Program-made: the position numbers and the translations under genes
Assembly (NCBI GenBank): GCA_009760855.2
Contig: WPIO01000007.1
Span: forward strand, 10,602,001 to 10,666,000
Reading direction: 5' to 3'
From: Cristatella mucedo
Lineage: Eukaryota > Bryozoa > Phylactolaemata > Cristatellidae
DNA: 64,000 nucleotides
Notes under the pieces: model-generated
The model's database searches: none
What the model was told of the DNA's origin: nothing
The model's input: only the letters and a program-made list of their open reading frames with translations
In this document: positions 11,065-25,450 of the stretch, piece by piece
How the letters are laid out: each line of letters opens with the position of its first letter
How positions within the stretch are numbered: position 1 is the stretch's first letter

Positions 11065-11735
11065 GTAATAATAATAATAATAATAATACACTTGATAACG
11101 CGCCCTCAGAGAACTCAATCTCTTTCTAGGCGCTTTACATTTGCTGCAAAGGGAAACGCGATTGAATGGTGAGTAATATCATGCTTGATAAACAATATGA
11201 ATAACACGGTTAGGGGTGGCATGCGCAGGGTCAGCATGCAAGTGTAGTTAGCGGCAGCATGCAACGGTGTCAGTGTGCATAAGCACTTTAAGGACGAATC
11301 ACAGGGAGCCACGAAATTATGTCATAAATATATGCCGTTTTAGTTTCTTTTTAAATGTGGTCAAGTCAGGAGATATCGTAAAGTCAGTCGGAAGTGAGTT
11401 CCAGATTATGGAAGCATACGAACTAATTGCACGTTATCCAAAGGATTTGAGGTTTGTATGAGGTATAGGTAAACGATTAGGTTCCAAAAAGCTGGTGGTA
11501 CGATGCTAAGCCTGGTGGAGAGTAGATCTGATAGATAGGTAGGCTGGCGCCAAAGAATGTGGAGACCTAAAAGTTAATGACTAAACCTTGAAGTCGATGC
11601 GTTGCTTGACTGGAAGCCAGTGCAGGTCGGCGAGAAGTGGTGTGACATGGTAACTGCGACGCTCACGACAGACAAGCCTGGCTGCAGAGTTTTTGCACCA
11701 GCAGTAAGCACCTGATTGCACAATCGATCCGAATC
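11065..11735 (-). mobile_element. LINE family A 3' fragment, inverted
   Basis: It begins with an AAT-repeat, then ACACTTGATAACGCGCCCTC and the reversed stem-loop. It continues on the - strand into the 3' UTR and the coding end up to the LVQNSAARL-type region near 11700. It lacks the catalytic part of RT and is 5'-truncated next to a long CT tract. Confidence 0.8.
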
Positions 11736-11792
11736 ATTCGCGTTGACTACACTCTAATGTTGACGCGTTGGCAAAACATTCAATTTACTGGC

Positions 11793-12215
<423 letters not shown>

Positions 12216-13762
12216 TCTATTTGTCTTCGTACGCCAGCACGAGCCAACGAACAGCTGGGAAAATTGCAGCGAGCGAACAAACAAATAAATGCACGCGAGC
12301 GCCCTCATGAGATTTCATTGAAACTCGGAATGGCGTATTATACTCGATGCGATGGCAGCTAGCAGCCATCTTCGTTCTCGACGTCTTCCCGCTTCTCTCG
12401 CGAGCTTAGATGCCACCTTGCTTAGATGAGCTCGCTGAGTGAAACGCGGCACTGCAGAATGGTTGCTCTGCTCAAGCTTACGTGTTGCCACTTTGCATTT
12501 CGTCATAAAAATATCCGCTTAAACTGCAAAGCAATTATATATCCTGCAACATCCGCATCGGTGCTTTTAAATAATGGCTCGTTACGTGTAGGCCCCTAGC
12601 AGAGGCCAAGCCGCATGAAAGCTTCCGGAAATTGCAGAGGATGGAATTATGCAGCTGATTGGCCAAAAAGTCTACTACCTAAACTGCACTGGTGCACTCG
12701 ATCGGCTAACTCAAGGCACTGCTACATGACCATTAACTGATTGAATTCCGAGCTTGTAGCAGGCGAGGTTGCTATTATTAGCAAATCGGGAAATCCCTCC
12801 GCTGCTGAAATGTGCCGTTTTTCGCGATACGTTAGTTCCTTCCGATGTCGCATAGTGCCGGACCATATCCGGACGCAGCTTCCGTCGGCCTGAAGCAGTT
12901 GAGCAACTATTACAGCCTCAGCCTAAGTTAGAAGGCATTTGCGCCTTCTAATACTGAAGACACCTTGAATAGAATCCGCCAATCGGTAGCATAATCTGCT
13001 GTCGACTACGCCCGACATAAGCTCGATACGACATTAGTTGCTGATATCATGTCGATTGCTAGTAGGGCTTCGGTGCTCTGAGGGCACAGTCTGCATCGTA
13101 ATCGCCGAGTCGTAGCTGGGCGGCACTGACGGAAAGACGCCACACTCGCTCGTTTGGCAATTTGTGTCAAGCTTTCCTGAGAGCCCGGCACGTTCTCCAG
13201 GTTACCAGCCGTCCTAATGAGTCTCGCTGGCAGCAAAGCGCTCGCTCGTAGCTGACATCTGCGCACGAGAGCGGGCTAAATATGCAGCGGCCTGAAACGA
13301 GAGGCATCCGCGAAAGCTAATCGACCCCGCGGCGAGCAGCTCCTTAATAATTCCAAGGCGCTCGACCAAGATGTGCACAAGAGCGCCGCCGCCCGCCACC
13401 GCTGCCGCCTGCGTCCACCTAACAGAAAAGCTTCCGGATGCTTGGTTACGAACCATTGCGACTTTGGCCTGCTAACGTCATGCTTCGTGCAGCCACTCGA
13501 GGTATTCCTAACAGCGACAGCCGCCGCTCCGACTACCCAGGGCCCAGGTATAAATACCCGAGACGTGGCCACTGCGCCGAACGGACGGGAAGAGGCGTTG
13601 GCTTGGCCTAGCGTCTCGAAGCGAAGGCAGAGGTATGCTAGTCAGCAGCCACGTACAAGGTATCTTCGGTCGATGTCATTTCAGGGCTTTAGCAGCGGCT
13701 AACTGTCTGCACGCGAAATATCGAGGCAGCATGCGGGGCCACGTCTCTCCCATACCGGTAGT
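12216..13762. other. Unassigned sequence
   Basis: Open frames of 80-110 residues occur on both strands between 13006 and 13702 in a GC-rich patch. They overlap each other and show no domain I recognise. No transposon ends were seen. Confidence 0.4.
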
Positions 13763-14145
13763 CAGAGAGAGAGAGAGAAAGAGAGAGAGAGTGAGAGACA
13801 GAGAGGGAGACACAGAGAGACACAGAGAGACAGAGAGGGAGACAGAGAGGGAGACAGAGAGAGACACAGAGAGACAGAGAGACACAGAGAGAGACACAGA
13901 GAGACACAGCGAGACACAGAGAGACACAGAGAGACACAAAGAGAGAGACAGGGAGGAGACACAGAGACACAGTGAGACACAGAGAGGCTAAGAGAGAGAG
14001 AGACCGAGAGAGACTGAAAGACAGAGAGAAACATAGAGAAAGAGAGAGGGAGAGGGAGAGAGAAACGAGAGAGAGGGGAGAGACAAGCAGACAGAGGAGA
14101 GAGATAAAGATAGAGAGAGAGCCCGAAAGAGGGAGAGAGAGAGAT

Positions 14146-14205
<60 letters not shown>
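13763..14205. repeat. (GA)n / (GACA)n purine microsatellite
   Basis: About 440 bases of GAGAGA with frequent GACAGAGAGACACAGA variants. It is impure compared with the CT tract at 11.8 kb, suggesting greater age or a compound repeat. Long Arg/Glu or Ser/Leu frames here are artefacts. Confidence 0.95.
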
Positions 14206-16103
<1,898 letters not shown>

Positions 16104-16234
16104 GGCTCTGTGCCAAACGATGACGTAACAGCGCCAAACTAGCTCCTACGGGCTCTGTGCTCGTAGCCGAAAGTGCGCTCAGTCTATAAATAGACAATGC
16201 CGCATTAATTGCAGCCGTTCCCTCTGGTTTTCTA

Positions 16235-16622
16235 TGGGCATTACATAAGCTGTTCCATTTCTACGCTTAGAGATCGTTGGAGACAGATACTTTTGCTCTG
16301 CCAGTCCGAGATAGTGAAACTTGCCTCCACAATTCTTACTGGACAATATCTTCTCCTCTAATGCCGGCTGTGGGACTTCCGTTCCAGCCGTCCTGAGCTG
16401 CTTGCTACTCCCACGCTACGTCACTTTCTCGACTACCCTCCTGGCTCAGCTATGCTTCTCAATTTTTTCTTATAGAGTGAGATGCAATCTGCTGGCTACC
16501 GTTTGAGCTCCGAAAGCTGCTTAGACTTTGAGTGCACTATAGAAGGCCCTCCTGCGTAACACCCACTTAGTCTTGGTGGCTTTGCGAATTTACCGACGGG
16601 GATACATTAAATTAAATTAAAT
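16235..16622 (+). mobile_element. LINE family B 3' fragment
   Basis: TTCCATTTCTACGCTTAGAG, then a decayed CTTGCCTCCACAATTCTTAC and the 3' UTR block GCTGGCTACC...ACACCCACTTAGTCTTGG, matches the end of the element at 1-660. It finishes in ATTAA repeats at 16604-16622. It is coding-dead and 5'-truncated. Confidence 0.75.
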
Positions 16623-18119
16623 TACCAAACAAACACACTGCTGGCAAAGGATTTGCATTGCAACTTCTTAGTTTGAAAGAATACTATAATTAGAATTGGT
16701 TCTATCGAATCAAAGTTAATTAAATCGGTTGGACTGCTAAAATATAACTATGGTTGTGCATTACGTTTATTTACTTGCTGTGCAAACTTTACAAATGATA
16801 TACCATGAACTAATATGAAATCGCCTGTAATGGAGGCAGGATTATTTCATTGTTGGACAAGAAAGCCCAATCTTGACCTTACCCAGAGCCTCCCCTCTTG
16901 GTCCATGCGGGGCAAAAAGCCATCCCCCCCCCCGCCCGATGCGATGCTATGCCTAAGATGGTTATGCCAAAGCGACCGTGGGGGAGGAACTGTCTGGCAA
17001 GACAGCAAAAGAATGCCGTTTGCGATGCAACGATGGACAGAAAGGGCGTGTCACCCGGCTGAGAAGGGGCCCCGCTTCTCAGTAGCCTCCTTCGACACGC
17101 CAGTACAACGCAATGCTTGCACTTTGCTTGCACCAACATTTTACTAAAACTCGTACGAAGCGAACTGCATTTAGGTGCGATATTCTCTCTACAATGGAAG
17201 ACTCTTAAAAAGCGCATGCAAGGTTAAGGTTGAGGTTCAGAGAATGCGTTATCGTTGAAGAGCCATGAGCCTTTCTGATACAGAGAAAAAACCCCGGCGT
17301 CAATTTTTAACACAACTGTATATATCTGCGCTTAAGCATTGTTAGGGGAATATTGTTCATATTACAGACATGCGAGGTAATTGCCGATATAAAGTTCTGC
17401 CTACAGACTAGGTTACTGACCAGCCAGCATTGAAGAATTCACTGAAGCTCTACGAGTACCAGAATGCATTGCACTTATAACTTGTTATAATAATATTTGC
17501 TTCATAATCGTTGCAGATTTTAGTACTGTCTCGCCGAGCTTAGATTTTTGTACAGGTATTTGTTTAGTGTTGGACTCAGCCTCGATCGCGAGTCTTGGTT
17601 AATGGCAATGTCTCATGTCTTTTCAGGTAGCTCAAAAATTCACTTGGTCGGACTCTCTCTAGCGGATACTACTACGAAACTACCTGCACTGCACTTTCAG
17701 GTCAAAATCGCTGCAAAGAATGAATCTCTATACTGACGAAATCAGGTGATTAGTGTTGCACATTGCTAGGCAGCGGAGAGCGTTTTCGTCGAGCTATACG
17801 ATGTTCTAGCGACCGCCGTTGGCAAAAAGGAAAAGGCCCGTTTCATCTTCATCTTCGTTAAATTCAGATTTTCCCGCTGGGGATAATGCAGCTATCACTT
17901 CGCGCTCAACCTTTGCCGATTGAAGCCATCCTGAAAGGATTGCATTAAACAGTTCAACATGCAAACTTCTTGTGCTACCAGATATGGCAGCTGAGGCAGT
18001 GCATAAGTCGAGGCAGCATACCATGAGCGCCAGTCAAGGCTAGCCGTGATGCTAAGATGACATAAAAATTAGGATGTGTCGGTCCTTTTACACTAAAGAA
18101 CTCGGCTAAATATGCTGTC
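16623..18119. other. Unassigned sequence
   Basis: Overlapping frames on both strands at about 16815-17217 (110 and 112 residues) have no recognisable motifs. A C-rich run lies near 16925. No LINE, SINE or LTR ends were identified. Confidence 0.4.
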
Positions 18120-18375
18120 TGCTTGAAAGATGCAAAGACTTGCTGAGCAGAGAACAAATAATACACATTTTAAGTAGATCCATGCACGTTTTGCATGCCT
18201 TCTCGACTTCTCTAACTCCCCATTTACAGGTTTTACAGCCTGTGCAATAAGGCGCTCAAAATTTGGTCCAAAGGTTTCAGCCAAGGAGGTCTATCGGGCA
18301 TGTTTCAAACGCGATATCGCAACACTGCTTACCGACCTGCACTTGCTTGTAATCGAGCAGTTTATCGAGCAGCCT
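18120..18375 (+). mobile_element. Old LINE family A RT fragment
   Basis: ATCCATGCACGTTTTGCATG, CTTCTCGACTTCTCTAACTC, GTGCAATAAGGCGCTCAAAA and TTACCGACCTGCACTTGC align in order with the RT C-terminal region of the young copies (the HAFVTSRLDFCNSL to LLADLHWLPVKQ segment). It is heavily mutated. Confidence 0.6.
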
Positions 18376-19590
18376 AATATGCATTCTCAGGCACCAGTAC
18401 AAGTACATCCTGGAGTGTGCCTAAGTAGACTTGTAATATAGAGGGTACTTGGACACTGCACGTTAACAGAGTGCCCCGCCATTCGCGATGTAATTTCGGG
18501 AATCGCAATAACGGGCTGTGCTGCCATTGGCTGAACCGAGTGGTCAGCCTGAAGTAGATCGAGAGCGCTTCCGCCAATCACTATATCTCACTATATCCTT
18601 CCATTATATTTCTTGCCCGAAGCTGCTGCGGACAGCGAACGGACACTTTAGGTGCAGGGGCGAAGGCAGTAAGTGCTAAAAGGACATCTCCCTGAATACT
18701 TTAGCTCCCAAGTAGGAGCTACCAGGCTTCCGGAGAAATGAAGAGTGCGTTCCCTGCCGTGCGATGCAACTGCCAGGTGGTCTTTCGGGAGATAATGAGT
18801 GTGCCAAGTCTCCCCGGACCCCTGCCTACTGGCCTACGTACAGGAGTGGTTTGATATACGTGGCTTGATATGCCTGCGCATCCTGAATATAAATGAATTA
18901 TCCAAATAATTAACAACCGTCTTGTGTTAAGGTAAGCTGCGGTAGTGTCTTTGGTAAGGCAGTCGTTTTAAACCGGCAAAATTCGTGAGCGTAATGATGC
19001 CCGAGAACTAACCAACGTGGAATTTTACAGTTTTTCACACTTTACAGTTTTGCGTTGATCATATCTTTAAAGCCTGTGCACGGCGTTTGCAAGACACGAG
19101 GGCAGGCTGCCCGCGAAACGGCCGGCCTGCCAAAAGGCCAGCTTTGAGGCTTAAAGGCCGCCTTAAGAAGCCCGGGTTTGACGACGATCGAGCCAACATC
19201 GAGAACTACCCTACGCGTCTACGGCCGTAAAGCTTAAAAAAGCCATGACATATTTTCAATCGAAAACTGAATTCCTATCAGTCGGACCCAAAACAGATTT
19301 AGAAGAAGGTGAACAGTTTGCTTGCTATTTCCGAGAGATCTCACACCTAAGATATTAACGGCTCGGTTGAAAAGTTTTCAGCATTCTTCACTGTACAAAT
19401 TTCGCACATTCGTGCCTTCATAATGCCCCCTCCAGGCTATAGCAGTTGTTAAGTCACAACCCGTGACCATCCTTAAGAGATTTTTCCATTGTGTATGAAT
19501 GCAATATGGCAACCTTTGTAAACAATAGTTAAAAGAGATCGCCTCCTGTAGACCCCCTTCTGTGACCTTCACTGGCAGACAAACTTAGCC
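18376..19590. other. Unassigned sequence
   Basis: No coding frame over 68 residues and no recognisable repeat ends. The right part may grade into the LINE that becomes recognisable at about 19590. Confidence 0.4.
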
Positions 19591-20500
19591 CAGCCATAAC
19601 TGAGATTTTTAAGGCTTCACTGGATAATGGGGTTGTTCCAAATTCCTTCAAATCGGCCATGGTTCGACAAGTACTTAAAAAGCCAAGGTTGGATGCAGAG
19701 GTCCTATCAAAGTATCGTCAAGTTTCCCTTCCTCCTTTTTTGTCAAAGATTCCTGAACAGATTTTGGCTATGCAGCTATAGCATACATTAAAAAGAATAA
19801 ATTTTCAGAAAAATTGTAGTCTGGATTCAAGTGACACCACTCCATTGAAACTGCTCTCCTCCAAGTAACCAATGACATCCTATACGGCAACGATGTTGAT
19901 AAAACCACTGCCTTGGCGCTGCTAAATCTATCAGCTGCCTTCGACACCATTGATCATAATGTCCTACTTGAGTGATTGGGAACAACGTCGGTCTGGCAGA
20001 TGAGGCACTAGCGTGGTTCAAGTCATTATCGTCTGATCTTGTTCAATCCGTGTCGTGTGGGGGTCAGGTATCATCCACTAGACCAGGCACATGTGAAGTC
20101 CAACAATGGTCCGTCTTCTGTCCTTTACTGTTCTCCAGTTATACTAAACCCCCGGGAAAAGTGATTCGGACGAATGGAGTCGGCTATCATTTTGTGCTGA
20201 TGATGCTAAGTTACATTTTTTGTGTAAGCAATCGGAATCTGCTGCAGTGACTGATAAACTGAATGCTTTCCTTGCATAAATTCGATCCTGGATCTCTGCA
20301 AATTTCCTTAAATTGAAAGAAGATAAAATAAAACTGCTTCTCATAGGACAACCTAAGCGTGTGGCTGGACTCGAAGACTTTGCTCTTCTATTAGTTGATG
20401 ATGTGTGAAGCATCTGTAAAGTGATTAAAAAGAGATTCATATCTCTGAGGGCGCTATGGAAATATATCATTAGTAGTAGTAGTATTATAATATCACTATG
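19591..20500 (+). mobile_element. LINE family C relic (RT and 3' tail)
   Basis: A reverse transcriptase of the same superfamily but a different lineage: [20 protein letters not shown] is readable at about 19900-19960, then a degraded PQGS...LLFSSYTKP segment (20090-20150) and a GVGYHF(Y)-type active-site region near 20180. The tail at about 20405-20480 again has ATATCTCTGAGGGCGCTATG, a variant of the family A stem-loop, followed by an AGT/ATT repeat. It is interrupted by stops and frameshifts. Confidence 0.75.
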
Positions 20501-20635
20501 GGCTCCGAATTTAGGTATCGTCTAAAACAGCTGCCTAAATTTTGAAAGTTTCGCTCAAAACACTACCTCCAAAGCTAGCCATCACCTTTGATCCGCCTCT
20601 TATATTAAGGACTGTCTACCATAGTGGCTTGGCAA

Positions 20636-21260
20636 AACTTTAACTAAATGCCTAGTTTTGTCTCTGCTAGATTATTGCGATTCCATTTTGACTTGGCTAC
20701 CAAAACAGCCACTAGGCCACTGCACCCTGAGATGAATATGGCTGCAGAGCTAGTTAAAAAATCCCAAAGTTGCGACCATCGGTAGCTTTTGCTAAGTGAG
20801 CTCCGATGGCTGCCGGTCGATCAACGGATACAGCGTAAAGTTATTGCACAGATCCACAAGGCCCTGCAGCCACGGCTTGGCTCCTTCATCTCTCAATGAC
20901 TTGCTGCACACGTTTTGACCTCCTCATGCCCACAAGTCTTCTGTTGGCAATAAAATAGCGGTTCCATTTCTACGCTTAAAGACCGTTGGAGACAGAGGCT
21001 TTTGCTCATCCGGTCTTGGACTATAGAACTCACATCTGCAATTCTTACGCAATGACATCTACTCTTCTGCTTCCAAGTGTGGCACTTCTTTGCCAGCAGT
21101 CCTGAGTGAGCTTCCATTCTACTGACTACATCAACTGCCCTCTTGACTCGGCTATGCTTCTCACTTTCTCTTTGCTACGTGAGATGAAGTTGTTCGCTAC
21201 TTTATTCGTACCGAAAGCCATGCATTACTACATGATCTTACATTATCACATCATTACTTC
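20636..21260 (+). mobile_element. LINE family B 3' fragment
   Basis: TTTGTCTCTGCTAGATTATT, GGCTACCAAAACAGCCACTA and AATATGGCTGCAGAGCTAG parallel the start of the fragment at 1-660. The decayed C-terminal region and the beginning of the 3' UTR block (TTGCTACGTGAGATGAAG) follow. It ends near 21250 in CATTATCACATCATTAC-like sequence. It is inactive. Confidence 0.75.
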
Positions 21261-21885
21261 AAAGCATGTAACTTTGCACTACAATATACAATAAGGTCCA
21301 AACTAAAGCACTTTCATCATGTCGCTTTGATTGTATCACTAGTAGACTCATTCTACTTTACACGGCCCCTTCGCACAAACGCTGAGTCAGTCGGCGATCA
21401 CCGCCTTTCGGTTTCAGTTGCAAGTGCGCCTACGCAAACCGCAGCTAATGAAACCTCGATTGAGCATGCCACAACACACCGGCACAATGTACACGTCCAC
21501 GTGACAAAACCACGACTATAAATTAACGCCCAACAGCGCCTGGGGCCAGCACAAGTAGGACCACACTCTACACGGTGGTTCACGCTCTGCCAACTCCTTT
21601 TGCATAGGCCATTAAATATTTTATCCTCATCAAAGGGCTAGCAATAATTGCACATCAAAGGGCGATAAGCAGACATCAAAGCTACAATGTAGAGGTTCAG
21701 CTAAATGCAGACATCAAAAGCAGTAGCGAAAATCAGAAGGTTTTAAACTATCTTGAGCACAAATAGCGAATAGCAGATCAGTAAGAGAAGCAGAGCCAAC
21801 CTGATAACGGAACTATCAGCAAGTTGAAATTACTATCAATTCCATGAATCAATTAGATCTGCATTCACAATCTAACTTCCGACGA
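21261..21885. other. Unassigned sequence
   Basis: Short frames only, and no recognised motifs. CACATCAAAGGGC and AGACATCAAAGC recur between 21640 and 21720, a weak local repeat. Confidence 0.4.
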
Positions 21886-22065
21886 ATAATTAAAATCATG
21901 ATAATAATAATCAAACGCGTGTATAGATTCCTTAGAGAACTGGATCTCTTTTTAGGCAGTTTACACGTGCTGCAAAGGAAGTATTATCGAATGTTTAATA
22001 GTAACATTCTCAATGAAAGCAAGCATTATATGGTTAGGCATGCACAGGGTCGGCATAAAAATATG
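21886..22065 (-). mobile_element. LINE 3'-end fragment, inverted
   Basis: ATGATAATAATAATCAAACG, TAGAGAACTGGATCTCTTTT and GTGCTGCAAAGGAAG are the reversed tail, stem-loop and 3' UTR of a family A-like element. Only the 3' UTR remains. Confidence 0.65.
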
Positions 22066-22079
22066 GTTAAAAATAAAAA

Positions 22080-22770
22080 TGAATATAATTCATTGATATA
22101 GCGTCCCGAGAGAACTTAATCTCTATTCAGGCGCTTCACGTATGCCTCGGAGCTCGAGACTACTACCTCAGCCAGACCTTGGTCGGGGCGAGCACCTTAA
22201 CTGCTGGAACAAACCAGTGGGAGCATGCACACTGTCAGCACGCATAAGCATACAAAAAACATATCACACGGACCCACTAAATGCAGTCATAAATAGTGCT
22301 TTTAGCTTCTTTATAAATTTTTGTCAAGTCAGGGGATGTCGTGACGCGTGTTGGAAGTGAGTTCCAAGCTTGGGCCATACGAACTAAAGGTGTTGGCTCT
22401 AAAGATTTTAGGTTCGAACAAGGTATAGGTAAATTATTAGATTTCGATAAGCGGTTGTACGATGCTTATCCTATTGGGGAAATAGATCCGATAGATAGGC
22501 TGGAGCCAAAGAATGAAGGGACCTACAAGTGAGTGACAGAACTTTGAAGTCGATTCGCTGCTTGACTGGCAGCCAGTGCAAGTCGGCGAGAAGTTGCGTC
22601 TTGTGGCAACTGCCATGCTCACGACAGACACGCCAAATGAATTATGTATTATATAAGCCTAGCTCCAGAGTTTTGCACCAACTGTAAGCGGCCTATTTCA
22701 ATGGCCGATATACCAGCAATCGGTGAGTTACAATAGTCGAGAACAGATTTATGAATTCGCATATTGATTC
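22080..22770 (-). mobile_element. LINE family A-like 3' fragment, inverted
   Basis: ATAGCGTCCCGAGAGAACTT starts a reversed tail. From about 22310 the - strand reads as the LINE coding end, with the matches TCAAGTCAGGGGATGTCGTG, GAAGTCGATTCGCTGCTTGA and CAGAGTTTTGCACCAACTG. An insertion of GCCTCGGAGCTCGAG-type sequence near 22145 is also seen beside the tails at 42.1 and 62.8 kb. Confidence 0.75.
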
Positions 22771-23140
22771 TCGCCATTTCGATGCAGAACCGGGAAGCAC
22801 TAACCAACAGGATGTAAAGTCTTTACTCGATCGTTGCTGATTGGACCAGGTAGGTCTAGGGAATATCGGACGCCGTTGACTAGCACAAAACTATCAAACG
22901 CGGCACTTTATGGATGAAAGTCTCATGTGAGGAGCTTCGTGCACAGATTGTGGTCACATAAATGCGTTTTCCTCGGATGACTCATACAGCGATATCAACT
23001 TTTTAATTATTATAATTATATGTACGCACCACTTTAACAGCATCCGAAGAAATAATTGCTTTCAAGGCACTTGACCTGACCTGGAAAGACAGCATCTCAA
23101 ATGATCAGCGATAAGTATATGCTCAGATATACCACACATG
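22771..23140. other. Unassigned sequence
   Basis: AT-rich with nothing recognised beyond a possible continuation of decayed LINE sequence at the left edge. Confidence 0.4.
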
Positions 23141-24335
23141 AATAATAATAACACATTTGTACAGCGCCCTCAGAGAATTAAATCTCTTTCTCGGAACTTT
23201 AATTTATTCTGTAAAGAAAGCATACCAAAATAGTTGTTGACGATATACAGCGTCAGTAACAATAACAGTGTCAGCACGCATGAGCACACAAAGGAAAAAT
23301 CACGGGGATCCAGCAAATGCTGTGAGGATAAGGTGCTTTTTTTGCCTTCTTTTTTTTAAGTATCTTCACGTCAAGGGACGTCGTGGCGCTTGTTGGGAGT
23401 GAGTTCCAGGCTTTGGTAGCATACTAACTCAAGGTGCGAATGCACGGTCTCTAAAGGATTTAAGATTGATTCGAGGTACAGCTAAATGACTTGAGCCAGA
23501 AGAACAGACGGTACGATACCTTGCTTGATTGGGTAGTAGCTCTGACAGGTAGGCTTGATCAAGAGATTGATGGGAACAAAAAGCGAGTGGCATGACGTTA
23601 AAGGTGACGCGCAGCTTGATTTGGAGCCAATGTTGGTCTGTGAGAAATTGTGTAATGTGGCAACTGCGACACTCACGACTGGCAAGCATGGCTACACAGT
23701 TTTTCACAAGCTAGGGTAAGTGCCTAATTGCACAGGCCGGTAAACCTTAAAGTAGCGAACTACAGAAGTTGAAATGGAATGTCAAAAATGCGTGAATAAA
23801 TTTAGATATGGTATCCTATCTAAGCAGACCCGATTTTCGCAATTATAAAAATAAAAATCTGAAAGTAAGCACACTTTACTGTGAAGCTGATGTAATCGTC
23901 TAGTAAAAGGTAACTCTGGAACAGGACAACCGTATAGATTTCGTTAGTATGCTTCATGAGATATGCTAGCAGAGGCCATTTAAGGGACCGGTTTTCCAAT
24001 TTATGAAATACACTTAGTTTGCACATAAATAGTAAGTTGGTTTTTCTGTCAATCAATTCGAAAAATTTCGCTGCCATCCAAGTGCAAATTTCCGTAAAAA
24101 ATGCAGCAATGGAGCTCAGAGACTTTGACCTACTGAAGGCTGAGATTACTCGTAGCACGGCTACAGCTGTATGTCATCTGCACAGAGATGAAAGCATGGA
24201 TTGCGCTTGGCAGTCACGTCGGCAAGGGGGTATGAATTACAAAAAGAAGTAGACCAAGCACAAAGCCCTGTGGTACCCTTTACTGGTGAACGGTGGGCAA
24301 TTAACAAGGAAGCTCCAAAGCTGTGAGGAACAGAT
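23141..24335 (-). mobile_element. LINE family A relic, inverted
   Basis: From the reversed tail (AATAATAATAACACATTTGT, CGCCCTCAGAGAATTAAATC) the - strand reads through the 3' UTR, the C-terminal region (about 23429-23707, including CRSCHITQFLTDQHW) and the thumb region (23820-24158, with TWMAAKFFELIDRKTN). It ends in the palm near 24330. Many frameshifts are present. Confidence 0.8.
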
Positions 24336-25450
24336 AGGTTTTTATAGCTTCTTGGAATAACAGCATGTCACAGAATGTCATGATATCTGATGGCAGGGGG
24401 TTCCAGACTTTCGCTGCACGTGAACTGAAGGCAAGGTAGCATAATAATGATTATAATAATATGATAAGAGAAGCTAGACAAATAGAGTCAAACGAGTGGC
24501 GAGCCGCGAGATCCGAGGAGAGCGTGCTGCAGGCACACATCATGCCGGAGCAAGAGAATGGGGCGCCTAAAAGTGAGTGACTGAAGAATGTCTACGATGG
24601 CTGCTTAATAGAGAGAGGATCGGTGCAGGTCGGAGACAAGGGGCGTGCTGTGGTAGTTGCGACTTTTTTGACTGACAAGCTTAGCTGCCCGCTCGCGACA
24701 TACGTAAACGTCGTCTAGCTCGGACATGAATGTGGGCGAGCGGAAAGCTACAGAAATATAAGCACAATGTCACAAACGCATGGACCAACTTGGCTGCGGT
24801 GCTCTTGGCTCTTGTCTCTGAGAATGTGTGCAGTGATAACTAGCAAGTGAAGTAGGCAGACGTGAGTGACGGAGCTGCTCGTCGAGCGTCCGTGAGTGAC
24901 GGAGCGCTCATCTGCGAACAAGGCACCTGAAAGCACCGGTGCACAGGCTCCGTACATGTGAGCCAAATTAAGGGTTTGGCTCTGAGTGAAGTGTCTTCGC
25001 ACAACTAATAGGTTGATCTCATCGTCGTTCAACCAAAGCAAGCTAGCTGCTATCCGAGTGGCAGTGTCGACAATAATACAATGTGCAAGGAAAGTCATGG
25101 CATCTGTTAAACGTAAGTTTGGCATTGGTAGTGCTGGGTGCCTCTGGACAGTAATGGACGCCCCAACTTTGTCATTGGCGATGATATTGGCGTGAGGAGG
25201 AATTTAAGCGGTGAAAATATTTTAAGGTCTGTTATAGAGCAGATCCCTAAGATAGTCGCGCATCGACGAAGGCTCAGCAGACGGCCGTGTACATAAACAC
25301 TGGAATCTCCCACCAAGTAGGAAATAAGCCGTTGCAGTGCAACGACAGCGTTGCCTAGATGAGTCGACGATACGTTCGAGAAAGACTCGACGCTCAATGA
25401 TATAAAATGAAGCCGGGAGATCCGAAACAAGCAGCAGATGATCTACCAAA
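24336..25450 (-). mobile_element. Diverged LINE relic (family C-like), inverted
   Basis: GGGGGTTCCAGACTTTCGCT near 24395 matches the reversed C-terminal end of RT. The - strand frame 24748-25125 carries AASLLWLNDDEINLLVV, the counterpart of AANFLKLNDDKTNLLVM. Farther right, - strand frames 25107-25449 hold a degraded endonuclease motif, YLVGDSSVYVHG, where active copies read GDFNVH. The domain order is correct, but the RT core between them seems deleted. Confidence 0.65.
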
